A DNA stretch of 41,332 nucleotides, from positions 1-41,332 of the IMG/VR virus record IMGVR_UViG_3300021170_000037, one strand, 5' to 3'. The translations under genes and the position numbers were made by a program. This DNA comes from a virus. Shown here in pieces: positions 37,785 through 41,332 of this stretch. Under the pieces are notes generated by a model, which saw only the letters and a program-made list of their open reading frames with translations, made no database searches and had not been told where the DNA came from. Positions within the stretch are counted from its first letter, which is position 1. Every line of letters starts with the position of its first letter.

Positions 37785-38239
37785 CAATTCCTTAACCTTC
37801 CTTGCGGTGTCCACGGGCTTTGCGGCGGCTGTAAGTCAGGCAAAACCATCCAGTCTGTCCGCTTAGGCAATATCGGCCCCAGTTTTCCGGTCTTGGCGTT
37901 CTGCAATTCGTCCATGCGGCGCAAGCCGTTCTCGAATAGCTGCTGCATCTGGTTGAAGGCCATCCAATCTTGCCGCACGAATTTTGCTTGAGCGACACGC
38001 ATGGCGCGGGCGTAGAGGAAGCCAAGCTTGGTCCATCTCGTATCAGCTCGAAATGCGGCGAGCTGGCGACATGTGCCTTCCAGCGCGTTGAGCGCGCGTT
38101 TCAGATTGCCATAATGGCGACCGCGCGGCGCCAGATATTCGGGATCAGCGTTGCGGCCCAGCCATTGGCAAGCGTCACGGCCCTCGCCTAACGATTGCTT
38201 GTGCTTGCTGAGGATTTCCTGTTCGGTAAGGCCGCTCAC
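37784..38239 (-). CDS. Hypothetical helical protein with GTG start (151 residues)
   Basis: Start GTG 38239 overlaps the previous stop (GTGA). Sequence includes LTEQEILSKHKQSLGEGRDA, HYGNLKRALNALEGTCRQLA, WTKLGFLYARAMRVAQAKFV and DWMAFNQMQQLFENGLRRMD, i.e. several amphipathic helices rich in Arg and Gln. The C-terminus is Pro-rich. It belongs to the accessory run downstream of the portal. Family not recognised. Confidence 0.62.
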   Translation of the reverse strand: MSGLTEQEILSKHKQSLGEGRDACQWLGRNADPEYLAPRGRHYGNLKRALNALEGTCRQLAAFRADTRWTKLGFLYARAMRVAQAKFVRQDWMAFNQMQQLFENGLRRMDELQNAKTGKLGPILPKRTDWMVLPDLQPPQSPWTPQGRLRN

Positions 38240-38520
38240 TTTAGCGCCTCATCAAGCATCGCCTGCCAAGCCGGCCGCGCCCCAGAACCAACGTAGGGCT
38301 CCTCGCGGCCAGAGGCTTCAATATCAAAGGCAGCATCCTCCATCGCTTGAGTGGGCTCACGTATAGCTTTCATAACCATGCGCGCGGTCCTGCGCCACGG
38401 CTCCTTCATGGGATCAGCCATAGCATCCCACGCCTTGCGCATCTCTGCTTCTGGCAGAAGCGGGATGTTGCGCCAGTTCCAGAAAGCGGCCATGGCACCA
38501 CGTTCTATCATCTCGCTCAT
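38236..38520 (-). CDS. Small helical protein, paralogue of its upstream neighbour
   Basis: 94 residues from ATG 38520, overlapping the previous stop (ATGA). It has MSEMIERGAMAAFWNWRNIP, then WRRTARMVMKAIREPTQAME and WQAMLDEALK, and the same plan occurs in the gene before it (AIREPSLEMLEAG, EWKAMIDKVLE). The plan, (R)xxxAIREPTxxM…W.AM(I/L)D, is one I remember from many phages. Function unknown; the pair appears to have arisen by duplication. Confidence 0.7.
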   Translation of the reverse strand: MSEMIERGAMAAFWNWRNIPLLPEAEMRKAWDAMADPMKEPWRRTARMVMKAIREPTQAMEDAAFDIEASGREEPYVGSGARPAWQAMLDEALK

Positions 38521-38780
38521 TCCAACACCTTGTCGATCATTGCTTTCCATTCAGCCTCGATAATATCGGTAAGCATCGTGCCGCTATGATAATCACCTTC
38601 GGGGTGGGCGTTGCAACCTGCTTCAAGCATTTCGAGAGATGGTTCGCGTATTGCGGTTAGGATTGCGCGTGTTACCTTTGCATAATGCGTCTGGTTCAGC
38701 ACAGGGATAGGAACCTCATCGGGATCATGCCCATAGGCAATGCAAATGGCCCGCGCGGCACGCTCCAATATTTCATTCAT
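38517..38780 (-). CDS. Small helical protein with AIREPS motif
   Basis: 87 residues. NEILERAARAICIAYGHDPD, KVTRAILTAIREPSLEMLEA and AEWKAMIDKVLE give the same plan as the next gene. The start overlaps the upstream stop (TGATG). Function unknown; this motif family is widespread in phages. Confidence 0.7.
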   Translation of the reverse strand: MNEILERAARAICIAYGHDPDEVPIPVLNQTHYAKVTRAILTAIREPSLEMLEAGCNAHPEGDYHSGTMLTDIIEAEWKAMIDKVLE

Positions 38781-39070
38781 CAGTTCCGCTGCTCCTGCAT
38801 CGGCATGAGCGCGCCTTGGTCCTTCAATTCCTGGATCATGCCCACCAACGCCTCGCTGATGCCCGCGACCGCCGCGACCGATGCTGTCATACGCATGTTA
38901 ACACGCCGCTTGGTCATCTGCGTTACCGGATCATAGCTGATGGAGAAGAAAACAAACTTCGCCACGCCATTGAGAAGCGAGACACTGGCATAGCCATCCA
39001 CGAAGATTTCCGGCGCAAGGCCGTTGTCCTCAAGCGGTGGATCAGGGGCGCGGGCGATTTGTTCGGTCAT
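38780..39070 (-). CDS. Hypothetical protein (96 residues) after the portal
   Basis: APEIFVDGYASVSLLNGVAK then FVFFSISYDPVTQMTKRRVN and MRMTASVAAVAGISEALVGM. A beta-rich first half and a helical second half, with Gln-rich end. The start overlaps the stop of the 32-codon frame (ATGA). Small proteins with GYASVSLLNGVAKF-like strands occur next to portal genes in several phages; I know no function. Confidence 0.62.
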   Translation of the reverse strand: MTEQIARAPDPPLEDNGLAPEIFVDGYASVSLLNGVAKFVFFSISYDPVTQMTKRRVNMRMTASVAAVAGISEALVGMIQELKDQGALMPMQEQRN

Positions 39071-39165
39071 TTGGCGACCCCTGCGGACCTTTTCATTTCC
39101 GCATCGCTGTTGCCTAGGACAGCTAGCCGCTTATGCAGGGTCATAAAGTCTCTTTCATTCCACAC
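39067..39165 (-). CDS. Tiny protein (32 residues) between portal and the 96-residue gene
   Basis: GTG start at 39165 with GAGGA six bases upstream (this site overlaps the portal stop codon) and a TGA overlapping the next ATG (ATGA). The product VWNERDFMTLHKRLAVLGNS then DAEMKRSAGVAK is polar and helical. An internal ATG at 39144 is the alternative start. Exact fit between neighbours supports it. Confidence 0.5.
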   Translation of the reverse strand: MWNERDFMTLHKRLAVLGNSDAEMKRSAGVAK

Positions 39166-39173
39166 GTTAATCC

Positions 39174-41000
39174 TCAATGCGGAGCCCCCGCAAGCGCACT
39201 TAGCGCGGTCCCCGGTGCCAGCGAGGTTTGGGATAACGCGCGGGCCGCTTCCGCGCCAGGTTTTGTTTGCGCGAGGAGCTGCTGCATCTGCTGGCTCTTG
39301 GCTTCTTGCTGCTGCAACTGTTTGACCTCGCGGGTGGTGCGCACAATCTTGGAACTTGCGCCGATGCCCTGCGCGAACTCGCGGACTGATTCATCGGCAT
39401 CCACCACAAAGCGGGATTCCGGCCATGCGCCGGATAGCGAGCCCGCAAACTGCATGGTGCGCGCAATCGCGGCGGTCTGTGTGGCCTTGCGTGCTTGGGT
39501 GAGCATGGAAATCAATTCGACCTTGAGCGGCACGCCGCGAAGGCTCTGAGGCTTGCGCGGGAGCAAGCCGAAGCGATTCATAATCGCCAGATGGCGCTTG
39601 ACGCGCTTTCTCAGCGTGCCGTGGATGCGCCCGATCACTGGTCCCATCTGCATCAAGCCTTCTTCCTTGAGTGCGTCAATCTCAGTGGCCGTGACCTGTC
39701 CGCGCACTTCTTGCCGCAAGTTTTCCATCATCTTGAAGATGTTGTTGTACGCTGTCTCCCGCAACCGGGCCTGCACCATCTCGATGTCCTTGGTGATCGC
39801 GGGAATATCAGGTTTGACCTCGTAGAGCGGGAAGAACTTCTTCTCTCCGTTCGCCGTGTTGAAATATGTGATCTTGCCTGGGTTGGTCGAGGATGGCAGG
39901 TTCATCAGGCTCACGTCCGCGCCCATCGGCGGGCGGTTGACCTTCTCGATGCTCTCGGCCTTCTGGCGGGTTTCGAGTTGAAGCTGAATGGTGTCGGCCA
40001 GCATCTTTTCGCCCACCCCGCGCCCATACGGATCATTGGCTTGGGTATCCCAGCGCGAGACGGCGAACGGCTGATCGTGAAAGCCAGCAACCGACAGCGG
40101 CTTGTTGTCCTTCTTGCCGCGCACCCAATAGATTTCGCGCCAGGTGAAGCCGCCGGGCACGACACCAACCGGAGGGCCTAAGCCATTGTCCGACCCGATG
40201 GCAAAGTTCGGCTCGATGCAATGGCCGATCACGCTTTCATATTCCAGCGCGCCGCCTTTCTGGTTCCACATCTGCAAGATATCATCGGAGCAATTCTCGG
40301 GGCTGAACATCTCCACGATCTGGCTGACCGTCATGCGGAACTCGCGGTAGAGAACTTCATCGCTGAAATCAAACCCCGCGCCAAGCATGTATTCGCCAGC
40401 GCAGGGCGTGAAGCAATGCAGGATTTCGTCGGCGTCGGGATAGTCAATGATCGGCGCGGTGCCGAAGAACGTCAGGTCGCTATAGTGCTGGTCCTGAGCG
40501 TCATAGAAATTGGAGTGGTCGTAGACATAGCCCAGGTTTTCGGTCATTTCCTCGTAGTAGCGTTGGCCTTGGCGGTCCAACTCGAAATTTGGAATCGCTG
40601 GACCAAGCCGCATCCATTCGCGGTCTGGATCAGTGAGGCCAGCCATTAGACCGGCGGCGCAGACTTCACCTGCTAGTGTCGCCGTGCGATCCACGATGGA
40701 GAAGTCGTTGCGCAGGCCCTGGTTGTAGAGGTTGGCCGTCACAAATGCATACGCACGCCAAGGGGCCTGGTAGCGTGCGATACTCATCCACGTCGTCCAG
40801 TGAGGCAAACGCCATGTGTACAGCGCCTGAAATCGTGACTCGCAATGCTGGTACATCGTCGCCCATTCCTTGACGGTCTGGTCGGACGGTTTGGTTTCTT
40901 CGGCATCGGCAGGGACAGTTGCCAGCAGGGTGGGCGAGCCCTTAGCGTAGTAGGGCGTATCTTCCTGTTGTGGCTTGTAGCGACGAGCGGTGGCGGCCAT
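39174..41000 (-). CDS. Portal (head-to-tail connector) protein
   Basis: 608 residues. It has the pattern of the podovirus portal family (head-tail connecting protein, Pfam PF12236-like): YQHCESRFQALYTWRLPHWT, RTATLAGEVCAAGLMAGLTD, PDREWMRLGP, FFGTAPIIDYPDADEILHCF and later WREIYWVRGKKDNKPLSVAG, KMLADTIQLQLETRQKAESI, EVRGQVTATEIDALKEEGLM. The C-terminus is Gln/Ala-rich (QLQQQEAKSQQMQQLLAQTK), as usual for barrels of such portals. Twelve subunits form the vertex through which DNA is packaged and ejected. Confidence 0.9.
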   Translation of the reverse strand: MAATARRYKPQQEDTPYYAKGSPTLLATVPADAEETKPSDQTVKEWATMYQHCESRFQALYTWRLPHWTTWMSIARYQAPWRAYAFVTANLYNQGLRNDFSIVDRTATLAGEVCAAGLMAGLTDPDREWMRLGPAIPNFELDRQGQRYYEEMTENLGYVYDHSNFYDAQDQHYSDLTFFGTAPIIDYPDADEILHCFTPCAGEYMLGAGFDFSDEVLYREFRMTVSQIVEMFSPENCSDDILQMWNQKGGALEYESVIGHCIEPNFAIGSDNGLGPPVGVVPGGFTWREIYWVRGKKDNKPLSVAGFHDQPFAVSRWDTQANDPYGRGVGEKMLADTIQLQLETRQKAESIEKVNRPPMGADVSLMNLPSSTNPGKITYFNTANGEKKFFPLYEVKPDIPAITKDIEMVQARLRETAYNNIFKMMENLRQEVRGQVTATEIDALKEEGLMQMGPVIGRIHGTLRKRVKRHLAIMNRFGLLPRKPQSLRGVPLKVELISMLTQARKATQTAAIARTMQFAGSLSGAWPESRFVVDADESVREFAQGIGASSKIVRTTREVKQLQQQEAKSQQMQQLLAQTKPGAEAARALSQTSLAPGTALSALAGAPH

Positions 41001-41002
41001 TT

Positions 41003-41221
41003 CTATCCACCGAGTAACGATTTGGTCGCCGTGGTCTGCGGCGCTGCCGCGCCTTTGCCCCCCGTTACGTCGGTCCCCGAAAACCCGGCCCCTTCCGCAC
41101 TGGCAAGCTTCTGACGTTCTGCCGCGCCTGCTTCGGCAATGGAGGGTTGCGCGATCTGCGGTGCAGCGGGGGGCGGCGGTGCAGGCGGTGGTGCTTTGGG
41201 TGAGCCGAACAAAAAGGACAT
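41003..41221 (-). CDS. Proline/alanine-rich small protein before the portal
   Basis: 72 residues: MSFLFGSPKAPPPAPPPPAA then QPSIAEAGAAERQKLASAEG and TDVTGGKGAAAPQTTATKSL. Proteins of this size and composition (MxFLFGxPKxPxPPP…) precede portals in several podoviruses and may be early scaffolding or linker peptides. GGAG is nine bases upstream of the ATG. Only the composition is diagnostic. Confidence 0.68.
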   Translation of the reverse strand: MSFLFGSPKAPPPAPPPPAAPQIAQPSIAEAGAAERQKLASAEGAGFSGTDVTGGKGAAAPQTTATKSLLGG

Positions 41222-41222
41222 G

Positions 41223-41330
41223 CTATTTCTCCGCCACCACGATTGGGATACCCTGAAACGTGGAATGGCCCACGCTGCCTTTGGCCGTCATGGTGGAACG
41301 TCCGCTGTCTTTGGCGGGGATGACCCCCAA
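41223..41330 (-). CDS. C-terminus of an unidentified gene cut by the right edge
   Basis: The frame enters from the right edge and stops with TAG at 41223-41225, giving 35 visible residues: LGVIPAKDSGRSTMTAKGSV then GHSTFQGIPIVVAEK. A Gly-rich beta-like tail. Its position immediately before the 72-residue gene and the portal suggests a small structural or packaging gene. The part seen is not enough to name it. Confidence 0.5.
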   Translation of the reverse strand: MGVIPAKDSGRSTMTAKGSVGHSTFQGIPIVVAEK

Positions 41331-41332
41331 GT

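Noticed and set aside
1-41332. Diversity-generating retroelement as in BPP-1, suggested by the Bbp16/Bbp19-like genes
   Set aside because: No reverse transcriptase frame and no template/variable repeat pair could be seen.
1-41332. CRISPR array, tRNA or rRNA genes
   Set aside because: No regularly spaced repeats and no cloverleaf-like stretch noticed; the window is nearly all protein coding.

Overview
The window is the late (virion and lysis) arm of a tailed double-stranded DNA phage or prophage with podovirus architecture. Almost every gene is on the minus strand, so the biological reading order is right to left: a partial gene, a proline-rich 72-residue protein, the portal, a run of very small genes, scaffold, major capsid protein, Bbp16-type capsid cement protein, decoration proteins, three head-tail adaptor paralogues, a giant nozzle-like tail protein, T7 gp13/gp14/gp15-position internal virion proteins, two large polyproteins at the gp16 position, two signal-peptide-bearing fibre or spike proteins, a SleB-type cell wall hydrolase, holin-like and other small membrane proteins, and a collagen-like fibre. 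The left end holds a serine recombinase, two tiny genes and a C5-cytosine methyltransferase. The high GC content, the SleB-type lysin and the Bbp16/Bbp19-like genes fit a phage of an alphaproteobacterium (inference; no host gene is present). No terminase large subunit, polymerase, helicase or RNA polymerase gene is visible, so those modules must lie outside.

Right part (about 41.3-35.7 kb): connector and small accessory genes, tightly packed with overlapping stop/start codons, including genes of 32, 35 and 46 codons. Two plus-strand genes (35769-36401) interrupt this run just before the scaffold gene. Middle (35.7-20.5 kb): capsid, decoration and neck genes. Left-middle (20.5-10.2 kb): internal virion proteins and fibre. 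Left (10.2-1.9 kb): spike, lysis cassette and collagen fibre. Far left (1.9-0 kb): recombinase and methyltransferase with a divergent 59-residue ORF.

Three unrelated homing-type endonucleases (HNH at 33031-33795, GIY-YIG with NUMOD3-like repeats at 26264-27085 on the opposite strand, HNH-AP2 at 19419-19922) sit between conserved structural genes. The most unusual observations are: two putative fibre/spike proteins that begin with Sec signal peptides and carry evenly paired cysteines; a domain shared by the 1057-residue spike and the 744-residue collagen fibre; three tandem neck-adaptor paralogues; a nozzle-like protein enlarged to 1926 residues by repeated beta-rich insertions; a fibre tail that looks like a fusion of two small decoration proteins encoded elsewhere; and RNA hairpins that cover the ribosome binding sites of the fibre gene and of the HNH gene. 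All functional calls come from reading the sequence and remembered family patterns; nothing was searched.
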